Assembly: GCA_038326205.1 (NCBI GenBank)
Contig: JBBQJV010000001.1
Coordinates: 124,001-188,000 of the forward strand
Source: UBA7672 sp038326205
Lineage (GTDB): Bacteria; Pseudomonadota; Alphaproteobacteria; Caulobacterales; Hyphomonadaceae
Length of the DNA stretch: 64,000 nucleotides
Direction of reading: 5' to 3'
Positions 34,105 through 41,979 of the stretch are shown piece after piece. The position numbers and the translations under genes are program-made. Position 1 is the stretch's first letter, and each line of letters begins with the position of its first letter. The notes under the pieces were generated by a model, which saw only the letters and a program-made list of their open reading frames with translations, was not told where the DNA came from and searched no databases.

Positions 34105-34941
34105 ATGTTCGATGCCGGCAAACTGCTCAATCAGATGTTTGGAGCTGGAGGCGGAGGCAATCCGCTGGGCCAGATCGGCGGGATGCTGGGAGGACTGCTC
34201 AATGACAGCGTCTCCGGAATGAAGGATGGCGCGGCGGCGATCGAGCAGAAGACCGGCATTGGCGCGAAAGCAGATTCGGCCCTGAAAAGCGCGACGGGCA
34301 AGTCGGGCGGCGATTTGTTCGAGCAGGCGAAGACGTTTGCGACCGAGAACAAGATGATGGCCGGCGGCGCTCTTGGCGGGTTGGGCCTGTTGCTGCTCGG
34401 CACGCGCGGCGGACGTGGGCTCGTCGGCAACGCGGCGACGCTTGGTGGGCTCGCAATGGTCGGCGGGCTTGCCTATAAGGCGTGGCAGAACCATCAGGCG
34501 GGCAGTGCTCCGGTGGCGGCGCCTGCGCAGATCGAGGCGGCGCCCGATGCCAGCCCGTTCGGCGTCTCCGGAAATTTCGAGCAGGACAACGCTACCGCCA
34601 TGCTGGTGCTGCGCGCGATGATTGCGGCGGCGGCGTGCGATGGCGTCGTCGACAATGCGGAGCGCTCGCGCATCATCGGCGCGCTTGAAGGCGCGGGACT
34701 CGACGTTCATGCCGCGAAGTTTCTCGATGGTGAGTTCGCGAAGCCCGCGACGATTGCCGAACTCGTGGCGGCGGCGAATACGCCGGCTCTGGCCGCGCAG
34801 GCCTATACGGCGGCGCGTATCGCAATCGAGCCCGACAGCATGAAGGAAAAAGCTTTCCTCATGAATCTCGCGGTGGCGCTTGGCCTAGATGAGGGTCTGG
34901 TCGCCCAGATTGATGCGGGCGCGGCAGCCGCAAAGAGCTAG
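34105..34941 (+). CDS. DUF533 (YebE-like) membrane-associated protein
   Basis: 278 aa. A Gly-rich N-terminus (GAGGGGNPLGQIGGMLGGLL), a hydrophobic Gly-rich stretch (MMAGGALGGLGLLLLGTRGG to GGLAMVGGLAYKAW) that may insert in the membrane, then a C-terminal TerB-like helical domain (AMIAAAACDGVVDNAERSRIIGAL). The DUF533/YebE family; function unknown. Flanked by two inositol-monophosphatase-family genes. Confidence 0.85.
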   Translation: MFDAGKLLNQMFGAGGGGNPLGQIGGMLGGLLNDSVSGMKDGAAAIEQKTGIGAKADSALKSATGKSGGDLFEQAKTFATENKMMAGGALGGLGLLLLGTRGGRGLVGNAATLGGLAMVGGLAYKAWQNHQAGSAPVAAPAQIEAAPDASPFGVSGNFEQDNATAMLVLRAMIAAAACDGVVDNAERSRIIGALEGAGLDVHAAKFLDGEFAKPATIAELVAAANTPALAAQAYTAARIAIEPDSMKEKAFLMNLAVALGLDEGLVAQIDAGAAAAKS

Positions 34942-34953
34942 CGCTCTCAAGCG

Positions 34954-35787
34954 TTACGGCTTCTTGACCAGCGTTGTTCTGGTGCCCGTCGCGGGCTTCT
35001 TCAGCTTGCCTTCGATCAGTTCGACGAGCTTCGGGGTGAGGCTGGTGTTGGACGCGACGAACGAGCCCTTCGTGGCGTCCGTCTTGTCCAGCCCGGTGAC
35101 CATGCCGCCGGCTTCCTGCATCAGCACGAAGCCTGCTGCGATATCCCACAGCGAGAGGCCGCGTTCCCAGAAGCCATCGAAGCGTCCGGCGGCGACCCAG
35201 GCAAGGTCAAGAGCGGCAGAACCGAAACGACGCACGGCGGCGATTTCAGCCCGGACGCGCGTGAGCTCGTCGAGGAATTTCTCGGCCCCGTTGACGCCGA
35301 GCTGCGGAATGCCGGTGGTGACGACCGCATCGCTCAGCTTGCGGCGTGCGCCAACGCGCAGGCGGCGATTGTCGAGCCAGGCGCCGCCGCCTTCTTCGGC
35401 CCAGAACAGCTCGTTGCGGATCGGATCGAAAATCACACCCGCGCGCAGTTTCCCGTCGCGCTCTAGCGCGATGGAGATCGAGAAGTGCGGAATGCCGTGG
35501 AGGAAGTTCAGCGTGCCATCGAGCGGATCAACGATGAAACGGTGAGTCTTGTCCGTGCCCTTTACTTCGCCGCCTTCTTCGAGAAGGTAGCCGTATCCGG
35601 GGCGCGCTTTTTCTAGCGCTTTGCGGATGATCTCTTCGGCCTTCTGGTCGGCAACGGAAACGAAATCTGCCGGGCCCTTGCGGGAGACCTGCAGATTCTC
35701 GACTTCGCCGAAATCACGGATGAGGCGACGGCCGGCGGCGCGCGCCGCATCCATCATGATGGAGACGGTGGGGGAGGGACGGGACAT
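34954..35787 (-). CDS. suhB: Inositol-1-monophosphatase (SuhB-like)
   Basis: 277 aa, complete. Metal sites LEEGGE (about 70), VDPLDGTLNFLHGIPHF (about 88-104) and LSLWDIAAGFVLMQEAGG (about 215-232). It hydrolyses myo-inositol phosphates; SuhB also takes part in rRNA antitermination in E. coli, a role not shown for this one. Convergent with the DUF533 gene with 12 bases between the stops. Confidence 0.92.
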   Translation of the reverse strand: MSRPSPTVSIMMDAARAAGRRLIRDFGEVENLQVSRKGPADFVSVADQKAEEIIRKALEKARPGYGYLLEEGGEVKGTDKTHRFIVDPLDGTLNFLHGIPHFSISIALERDGKLRAGVIFDPIRNELFWAEEGGGAWLDNRRLRVGARRKLSDAVVTTGIPQLGVNGAEKFLDELTRVRAEIAAVRRFGSAALDLAWVAAGRFDGFWERGLSLWDIAAGFVLMQEAGGMVTGLDKTDATKGSFVASNTSLTPKLVELIEGKLKKPATGTRTTLVKKP

Positions 35788-35884
35788 GTCAAACAGCCTA
35801 GGTTAGGCGGCTTCCTCTAACGGGATGAGCCCAAAGTGCAAGCTTTGTTCGCCTCCAGGGTGAAGCAGGAGTCCGGGGTCGCGA

Positions 35885-36538
35885 TCAGGTCGCCAGTTCG
35901 TCGAAAATGGCGTTGAAGGCGGCGACCGCGGCGGCAGGGCCGCCCTCCGCGCGCCAGATGCCTGCAGATACGGCAAGAAAATCCGCGCCGGCTTCGACCA
36001 GTGGTTTCGCGTTGTTTACCGTAATGCCGCCAATGGCGACGCAAGGCAGTTCGATCATCTGTTGCCACCAGGTCAGCAACTCGGGCTCGGCCTTGGCGGA
36101 CGCATCCTTCGTGTCGGTGGGATGGAAAGCGCCGAAAGCGACATAGTCCGCGCCGGCATCGCCCGCCTCGAGCGCGAGGTGGCGACTGTCATGGCAGGTG
36201 ACGCCGATGATGGCGTCGGGCCCGACCAGCTTGCGGGCTTGCGCATAAGGCATGTCGGTCTGGCCGATGTGAACGCCATCGGCGCCGAGTTCGACGGCGA
36301 GGTCGGGCCGGTCGTTGATGAGGACGGCGACGCCGCGTTCCTGTGCGCGCGCAATGATGTGTCGGCCAAGTTCGAGGATGTGGTGATCCGGCGCGGGAGC
36401 GCCATCGCGCGACTTGAGGCGTATTTGCAGGCTGGCGACATCGCCGCCATCGAGCGCTTCATCGAGTGTGCGGGAGAAGGCGCCAATGTCCGCGATCTCG
36501 GGCGGGGTAATGAGGTAAAGGCGGCAGCGGCGCAGCAT
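35885..36538 (-). CDS. thiE: Thiamine-phosphate synthase
   Basis: 217 aa. Couples HMP-pyrophosphate and thiazole phosphate to thiamine phosphate. TIM barrel with LYLITPP, VLINDRPDLAVELGADGVHIGQTDMP, IIGVTCHDSRH, YVAFGAFHPT and VAIGGITVNNA, all family landmarks. No other thi gene nearby and no TPP riboswitch recognised upstream; the upstream region is occupied by a dispersed inverted repeat. Confidence 0.94.
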   Translation of the reverse strand: MLRRCRLYLITPPEIADIGAFSRTLDEALDGGDVASLQIRLKSRDGAPAPDHHILELGRHIIARAQERGVAVLINDRPDLAVELGADGVHIGQTDMPYAQARKLVGPDAIIGVTCHDSRHLALEAGDAGADYVAFGAFHPTDTKDASAKAEPELLTWWQQMIELPCVAIGGITVNNAKPLVEAGADFLAVSAGIWRAEGGPAAAVAAFNAIFDELAT

Positions 36539-36592
36539 GCGCGTGGATTACGCCCGGCCGCGAGGAGGTGCAAGGCTGCGAGCGTTGGAAGG

Positions 36593-36750
36593 CCAGCGAG
36601 CCCGCCCTCGTCCTTCGAGACGATCGCTTCGCGATCCCTCACCATGAGAGCTCCTCTGCCGGCACGCGCGATGTGAGGCCTCATCCTTGGGCGGATTGAC
36701 GCGAAGCGACAATCGTCTCGAAGGACGGGGCCGGGCTCGCCGCCGGGAGA
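36593..36750. repeat. Long imperfect inverted repeat between thiE and DUF1272
   Basis: The left arm (about 36593-36640: GCGAGCCCGCCCTCGTCCTTCGAGACGATCGCTTCGCG in order) matches the complement of the right arm (about 36702-36750: CGCGAAGCGACAATCGTCTCGAAGGACGGGGCCGGGCTCGC) with a few mismatches. The centre holds CACCATGAGAG. This type of palindromic element is dispersed in alphaproteobacterial genomes. Confidence 0.8.
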
Positions 36751-36993
36751 TCAGGGCAGACAACCACCGGTCTTCACCACGCGCTTCGTTGAAGCGGGAC
36801 ACTTCGCCAGCTTGTCTGTGGCGCGCGCCGGGCGCGTGACGAGCGCGCCGCCGCAGTTGGGGCATTTGCCGTTGAGCGTGTGCTCGGCGCACATCGCGCA
36901 GAAGGTGCATTCGAAGGAGCAAATGCGGGCTTCCTCGCCCGATGGGTCGAGGTCCTTGTCGCAGCATTCGCAGGAGGGGCGCATTTCGAGCAT
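36751..36993 (-). CDS. DUF1272 cysteine-rich protein
   Basis: 80 aa from ATG 36993 (MLEMRPSCECCDKDLDPSGEEARICSFECTFC). Eight Cys in the first 50 residues in CxxC-type pairs (CECC, CSFEC, CAMC, CPNCGG) make one or two zinc ribbons. The length matches DUF1272, then a basic tail. Function unknown. Confidence 0.87.
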   Translation of the reverse strand: MLEMRPSCECCDKDLDPSGEEARICSFECTFCAMCAEHTLNGKCPNCGGALVTRPARATDKLAKCPASTKRVVKTGGCLP

Positions 36994-37129
36994 GCTTGGA
37001 GGCTAGCTACGCACAGGCTTGTCCACAATGCGCCCACAGGACAAAGACACCGCGATTCCAGACATCAACGGCAAAAACGACGCGATCCACCGGACGGCGC
37101 CGCTCGTGTTCTCAACAGGCTGTGGAGAT

Positions 37130-38218
37130 TTACTCGGCGGCGGCCTTGGCCAGTGTCGCGATCTTCGGAGCGAGTTTGCCGGCGGTGTAGTCCTTCGCCA
37201 TGACGGCGAGCGAGATCGGCTTGATCTTGCCGGCCATACCTTCGCAGCCGAACTCCTGATAGCGCTGGATACAGACCCTGCGCATCGCTTCCTTGGCAGG
37301 CTTCAGATAGCTGCGCGGGTCGAACTCGCCGGGCTTCTCGGTGAGGATTTTACGGATCGCAGCGGTGATCGCCATGCGGTTGTCGGTGTCGATGTTGATC
37401 TTGCGCACGCCGTGCTTGATGCCGCGCTGGATCTCTTCAACCGGCACGCCCCAGGTTTGGGGCATCTTGCCGCCATACTTGTTGATCTCGTCCTGCAGAT
37501 CCTGCGGCACGGACGACGAGCCATGCATGACAAGGTGCGTGTTCGGCAGGCGGCGGTGAATTTCTTCGATGACGTTCATGGCGAGGACTTCGCCGTCCGG
37601 CTTGCGGGTGAACTTGTAGGCGCCGTGGCTGGTGCCCATCGCGATGGCGAGCGCATCGACCTGCGTTTCGCGCACGAAGTCGACGGCCTGATCCGGGTCG
37701 GTGAGGAGTTGCGAATGGTCGAGCACGCCTTCGGCGCCGTGGCCGTCTTCGGCTTCGCCCATGCCGGTCTCAAGCGAGCCGAGCACGCCAAGTTCGCCCT
37801 CGACCGAAACACCGCACGCATGCGCCATCTCGGTGACGCGACGGGTGACTTCGACATTGTAATCGTAGTCTGCGGGTGTCTTCGCATCTTCCTTGAGCGA
37901 GCCGTCCATCATTACTGACGTAAAGCCGAACTGGATGGCGGTGGCGCAGGTGGCGGGGCCATTGCCGTGGTCCTGATGCATGCAGATCGGGATGTGCGGA
38001 TACATCTCCGAGCACGCATCGATGATGTGCTTCAGCACGATGTCGTTGGCGTAGGCCCGCGCACCGCGAGAAGCCTGCATGATGACGGGGGCATTAACTT
38101 GGTCAGCCGCCTCCATGATGGCGAGCGCCTGTTCCATATTGTTGATGTTGAACGCCGGCAGGCCGTAGCTGTGCTCGGCAGCGTGATCGAGCAATTGCCG
38201 AAGCGTGATACGCGCCAT
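37130..38218 (-). CDS. fba: Class II fructose-1,6-bisphosphate aldolase
   Basis: Cleaves fructose-1,6-bisphosphate to two trioses (or the reverse in gluconeogenesis/Calvin-type cycles). 362 aa. MARITLRQLLDHAAEHSYGLPAFNINNMEQ; zinc ligands in CMHQDHGN and the GTSHGAYKF / VMHGSSSVP region; NIDTDNRMA for phosphate. The CbbA-like subtype. Last gene of the minus-strand carbon cluster. Confidence 0.95.
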   Translation of the reverse strand: MARITLRQLLDHAAEHSYGLPAFNINNMEQALAIMEAADQVNAPVIMQASRGARAYANDIVLKHIIDACSEMYPHIPICMHQDHGNGPATCATAIQFGFTSVMMDGSLKEDAKTPADYDYNVEVTRRVTEMAHACGVSVEGELGVLGSLETGMGEAEDGHGAEGVLDHSQLLTDPDQAVDFVRETQVDALAIAMGTSHGAYKFTRKPDGEVLAMNVIEEIHRRLPNTHLVMHGSSSVPQDLQDEINKYGGKMPQTWGVPVEEIQRGIKHGVRKINIDTDNRMAITAAIRKILTEKPGEFDPRSYLKPAKEAMRRVCIQRYQEFGCEGMAGKIKPISLAVMAKDYTAGKLAPKIATLAKAAAE

Positions 38219-38411
38219 TTAAAATCCCCTGAGAACTGTATTCCGCGTTGTGGCGGCACAGCCGATTTCGGTCAACCATGGGATATCAAGGTGCGTGCCA
38301 GATGGCCGGATTTGCAGGTTTTTCCTTTGAACTCGATGCGGTTCAGCGCTGAAAGAGGCAGTTTCAGGCGGACGTTGGGGGTTCATCCGCCTGAGCCGTC
38401 AGCCCACCATG

Positions 38412-38750
38412 CTAGGAGGGCGTCACCTCGGTCGCCCAGCGCTGATGGTTCTTCATCCGGTATTGCACCTTCACCTTCTCCCCGGATTTCACGGAAGAGG
38501 ACTTCACGCTCGTGTCAAACCTGAAGGCCTTGCCCGATGTCAGCGTGAAGCCGGTGTCCGAGACAATCTTGATCGTACCCTCAAGGTTCATGGCTTTCGC
38601 CGGCGCGGTCACGTGGATGGCTGCCGACGTGGGCGCGGGGGTCGTGACAGGGGCTGCCGGCGCCTTCGTGGTGGCGGGCGGCGCCGCGAAAGCGGACGCA
38701 GATGTCCCAATGGCGAGCGCAAGCGCCGCCGCAGTAACTGTGAGTTTCAT
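38412..38750 (-). CDS. Small exported protein, unknown
   Basis: 112 aa from ATG 38750. Signal peptide MKLTVTAAALALAIGTSASAFA, a Pro/Thr/Ala linker, then a compact beta-rich domain (NLEGTIKIVSDTGFTLTSGKAFRFDTSVKSSSVKSGEKVKVQYR) reminiscent of small OB-like periplasmic proteins. Not assigned to a family with confidence. It lies between pgk and fba on the same strand. Confidence 0.6.
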   Translation of the reverse strand: MKLTVTAAALALAIGTSASAFAAPPATTKAPAAPVTTPAPTSAAIHVTAPAKAMNLEGTIKIVSDTGFTLTSGKAFRFDTSVKSSSVKSGEKVKVQYRMKNHQRWATEVTPS

Positions 38751-39073
38751 GTCTTTTCGTCCCTGGTGTTCGCCCTGCGATTTTTGTGGGGGGCGTACAG
38801 ATCGAACAGTCCTGGCTCGTCGGGTCGCGGTGGTGTCGAAGACCATCGCCGGCGGGTCACTGTTCAAGGTTGATGCTGTGCCTGTGTGCGATGAATGTCA
38901 TCACAACTTGAAATGAGCGGACGCCAACGATCCGCTGCAATGCGATCCGCAATTCGGCCTTGAAACGAGGACATTGCGACACCTTGCGACAGATAAAGCC
39001 GGAGTGTCGCAGCCATCTCTCTTACATCGTCTCAACTCATCACGCGCGAGCGAGATGAGACGAATTGCGAGCG
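38751..39073. other. Intergenic region upstream of the small exported protein
   Basis: About 320 bases between the small exported protein and the pgk stop codon. An inverted repeat (TCGTCTCA at 39027-39034, TGAGACGA at 39056-39063) may be the pgk terminator, though it lacks a T-run. The rest probably holds the promoter of the exported-protein gene. No coding frame found. Confidence 0.4.
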
Positions 39074-40264
39074 CTAGATTTTCAGCGCTTCCACACCCGG
39101 AAGCACTTTGCCTTCCATCCATTCGAGAAAGGCGCCACCTGCGGTGGAGATGAAGGTGAAGTCGCCTGCAACGCCGGCTGCGTTGAGGGCCGAGACCGTG
39201 TCGCCGCCGCCTGCAACCGCCGTGAGCTTGCCATCGCGGCAGAGCTGCGCGGCGTGCCAGGCGGCTTCCATTGTGCCGCGCTGGAAGGGCGGGATCTCGA
39301 AGACGCCAAGCGGACCATTCCAGATCAGCGTCTTTGAGTTGTTCATGGCGCGCTTGAGACGCGCGACAGTTTCGGGGCCTGCGTCGAGGATGCGTTCGTG
39401 ATCGTCGACATTGCCGAGATTCCGAACCCGCGTTGGCACGCCCGACGCCATCTGTTCGGCTACCACGATGTCGAGCGGCAGGAAGAGTTTACAGTTGTTC
39501 TGGCCGGCTAGGCGGATGATGTCGCGCGCGGTCTCGGCGAGATCCTTCTCGCAGTAGGACGCGCCGACATCGTGGCCTTGCGCATAAAGGAAAGTGTTGG
39601 CCATACCGCCGCCAATGGCGAGCTTGTCCAGCTTGGTGACGAGATTTTTCAGGAGATCGAGCTTGGAAGAGACCTTCGATCCGCCGACAATGCCCATCAC
39701 CGGGCGCTCGGGCTTGCCGAGCGCAAGTTCGAGCGCTTCAAGCTCCTTGCGCATGTTCTCGCCAGCATAGGCGGGCAGGAGGTGGGCGACGCCTTCAGTG
39801 GAAGCGTGGGCGCGGTGGGCGGCGGAAAACGCGTCGTTGACGTAGATGTCGGCAATCTTCGCGAGTTCGGCAGCGAACGCCGGATCGTTCTTCTCTTCGC
39901 CGGCGTGATAGCGGACGTTTTCGAGCAGCGCGACGTCGCCGGGCTTCATGGCGGCGATGGTCGCCCTGGCGGGCTCGCCGATGCAGTCATCGGCCCATGC
40001 GACCGGCTTGCTGAGGAGGGCTGCGAGATCGTCGAGCACGGGTTTGAGGCTCATGTCGGGCACGCGTTTGCCCTTCGGACGATCGAAGTGGGCGAGCAGG
40101 ACGGTCTTGGCGCCGGCCTTCGATAGCAGCGCGATAGTGGGTAGCGCCGCGCGCAGGCGCGTGTTGTCGGTGACCTTGCCGCCTTCCATGGGCACGTTGA
40201 AGTCGACGCGCACGAGAACGGTCTTGCCCTTGAAGTCTGCGCCCTGAAGCGTGCGGAAGGTCAT
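39074..40264 (-). CDS. pgk: Phosphoglycerate kinase
   Basis: 396 aa, complete. MTFRTLQGADFKGKTVLVRVDFNVPM; substrate motif LLAHFDRPKG; hinge VGGSKVSSKLDLL; nucleotide site WNGPLGVFE and GGGDTVSAL. Converts 1,3-bisphosphoglycerate and ADP to 3-phosphoglycerate and ATP. Downstream of gap and the DUF6173 gene on the same strand. Confidence 0.97.
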   Translation of the reverse strand: MTFRTLQGADFKGKTVLVRVDFNVPMEGGKVTDNTRLRAALPTIALLSKAGAKTVLLAHFDRPKGKRVPDMSLKPVLDDLAALLSKPVAWADDCIGEPARATIAAMKPGDVALLENVRYHAGEEKNDPAFAAELAKIADIYVNDAFSAAHRAHASTEGVAHLLPAYAGENMRKELEALELALGKPERPVMGIVGGSKVSSKLDLLKNLVTKLDKLAIGGGMANTFLYAQGHDVGASYCEKDLAETARDIIRLAGQNNCKLFLPLDIVVAEQMASGVPTRVRNLGNVDDHERILDAGPETVARLKRAMNNSKTLIWNGPLGVFEIPPFQRGTMEAAWHAAQLCRDGKLTAVAGGGDTVSALNAAGVAGDFTFISTAGGAFLEWMEGKVLPGVEALKI

Positions 40265-40304
40265 GCGTCCTGGTTCCTGAAATAGTCTGTGCGCGCGACC
40301 GCGC

Positions 40305-40793
40305 CTAGCTGATCGGATCGCCCCACGGAAGATCCTGTTCCTTGACGTTCTTGAGTAGCTCGAAGCCGATGCGACGCGGCTTTTCGCTAGTGTTGATCTT
40401 GTGCACGGCGACGAGGAGCATCGAGACCTGGCTGTAGTGCTGGATCAGCTCCCATTTCCGTCCGTCCGTGAATTCGCCCATGAAGAGGATCATGTCGGGG
40501 CCCCAGCTTGCGACGTTTGAGAGGTGCAGAGGTTCCGAGCCCGGTCCTTCGACGAAGCGCCCGCCGACTTCATGGTCGGGGCCGAGGTTCTTCTCGAACT
40601 CCATGACCTGATGAACGAGACGCTGATGCATCCACGCGGCGGGGTCGTAGGGCTTCTGCCCTTTGGTGGTCGCGGGCACGTCGGCGCCGTCAACGACCTC
40701 GCCCTTCACATGGTAAGGTGGCGATGCAGAAGCTTGAACGGCGAGCTCGGGGGGCGCCGTCGCGTCGTCCGTCGGTTTCTTAGCGTCCGCCAC
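40305..40793 (-). CDS. DUF6173-type protein coupled to gap
   Basis: 162 aa. Start GTG 40793 (VADAKKPTDDATAPP) overlaps the last base of the gap TAG stop (TAGTG), which points to translational coupling. The core YDPAAWMHQRLVHQVMEFEKNLGPDHEVGGRF, SWGPDMILFMGEF, LIQHYSQVSMLLVAV and RRIGFELLKNV match the DUF6173 pattern. No catalytic motif. A longer frame exists upstream inside gap but is a shadow. Confidence 0.7.
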   Translation of the reverse strand: MADAKKPTDDATAPPELAVQASASPPYHVKGEVVDGADVPATTKGQKPYDPAAWMHQRLVHQVMEFEKNLGPDHEVGGRFVEGPGSEPLHLSNVASWGPDMILFMGEFTDGRKWELIQHYSQVSMLLVAVHKINTSEKPRRIGFELLKNVKEQDLPWGDPIS

Positions 40794-41800
40794 TAAATCA
40801 GCTTCGCCCAGGCAACAGCCGTGTCGCTCATGCGCGTGGAGAAGCCCCACTCATTGTCGTACCAGCTCATGATCGAGACAAACGTGCCGTCCATGACCTT
40901 GGTCTGGTCGGTGTGGAAGATCGAGGAGAGCGGGTTGTGGTTGAAGTCGGACGAGACGAGCTTCTCGTCAGTGTAGCCGAGGATGCCTTTCAGCGGGCCG
41001 TTGGCGGCAGCGCGGATGAGATCGTTGACCTCTTTCACATTGGTCGCGCGCTTGGCGATGAATTTGAGGTCCACCAGCGAGACGTTCGGCGTCGGCACGC
41101 GGACCGAGACGCCATCCAGCTTGCCGTTGAGGTCCGGCAGGACGAGGCCGACTGCTTTTGCAGCACCGGTCGAGGTCGGAATCATCGAGAGGGCTGCCGC
41201 GCGGCCGCGATAGAGATCCTTGTGCATCGTATCGAGCGTCGGCTGGTCGCCGGTGTAGGAATGGATCGTCGTCATCATGCCCTTCTCGATGCCGATGGCG
41301 TCATGGAGGACGCTGACCACCGGCACGAGGCAGTTGGTGGTGCATGAGGCGTTGGAGACGATCATGTGCTCCTTGGTGAGCTTCTGATGGTTCACGCCGT
41401 AGACGACGGTGAGGTCGGAATTTTCACCGGGGGCCGAGATCAGCACGCGCTTCGCGCCGGCCTTGAGGTGATCGGCGGCTTTGTCTTTCGCCGTGAAGAT
41501 GCCAGTGCACTCGAACGCGATGTCGACGTTCATGGCGGCGTGCGGCAGTTCGGCGGGGTTCCGGATCGCGGTAACCTTGAATTTCTGGTTGCCGACCGAG
41601 ACGGTGTCGCCGTCGACCGTGACCTCCATGTTCAGGGGGCCGTGGACGCTGTCGTACTTCAGCAGGTGGACGTTAGTTTCCACCGGACCGAGATCGTTCA
41701 CGGCGACGACTTCGATGTCGGTGCGCTTGTGTTCCAGGATGGAACGAAGAACCAGTCTACCGATCCGGCCGAAACCGTTGATCGCGACACGAACAGCCAT
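40793..41800 (-). CDS. gap: Glyceraldehyde-3-phosphate dehydrogenase, type I
   Basis: 335 aa from ATG 41800 (MAVRVAINGFGRIGRLVLRS, the NAD-binding Rossmann motif). Catalytic Cys in SNASCTTNCLVP, general-base His in the later ...HSYTGDQ segment. Oxidises glyceraldehyde-3-phosphate to 1,3-bisphosphoglycerate. The open frame extends to 41929 but the conserved N-terminus begins here. Order on the strand: tkt, gap, DUF6173, pgk. Confidence 0.97.
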   Translation of the reverse strand: MAVRVAINGFGRIGRLVLRSILEHKRTDIEVVAVNDLGPVETNVHLLKYDSVHGPLNMEVTVDGDTVSVGNQKFKVTAIRNPAELPHAAMNVDIAFECTGIFTAKDKAADHLKAGAKRVLISAPGENSDLTVVYGVNHQKLTKEHMIVSNASCTTNCLVPVVSVLHDAIGIEKGMMTTIHSYTGDQPTLDTMHKDLYRGRAAALSMIPTSTGAAKAVGLVLPDLNGKLDGVSVRVPTPNVSLVDLKFIAKRATNVKEVNDLIRAAANGPLKGILGYTDEKLVSSDFNHNPLSSIFHTDQTKVMDGTFVSIMSWYDNEWGFSTRMSDTAVAWAKLI

Positions 41801-41979
41801 CTCGAAAACCTCAAAAATCCAATACGAGCCCGGATGCAGGAAAGGCGCCTGACGGGCCACGGTCTGATGCGGGGCTAATACCGGATTTTGAGCGCGATGC
41901 GAGTGGCTTGCGCGGTGAAAATCGCGCAATTCAATGCAGTACTTCGTGAGCTAGGCGATAAGCGCTGTTACAGCGGGAG
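41801..41979. other. tkt-gap spacer
   Basis: 180 bases between tkt and gap, probably holding the gap promoter/leader. A short inverted repeat (AGCGCTGTTACAGCG, about 41959-41973) lies just after the tkt stop codon. No gene. Confidence 0.4.

Noticed and set aside
37020..37040. TTGTCCACA and CCCACAGG resembling DnaA boxes near fba
   Set aside because: Only one good box, no cluster, no AT-rich unwinding region and no origin-linked genes nearby.
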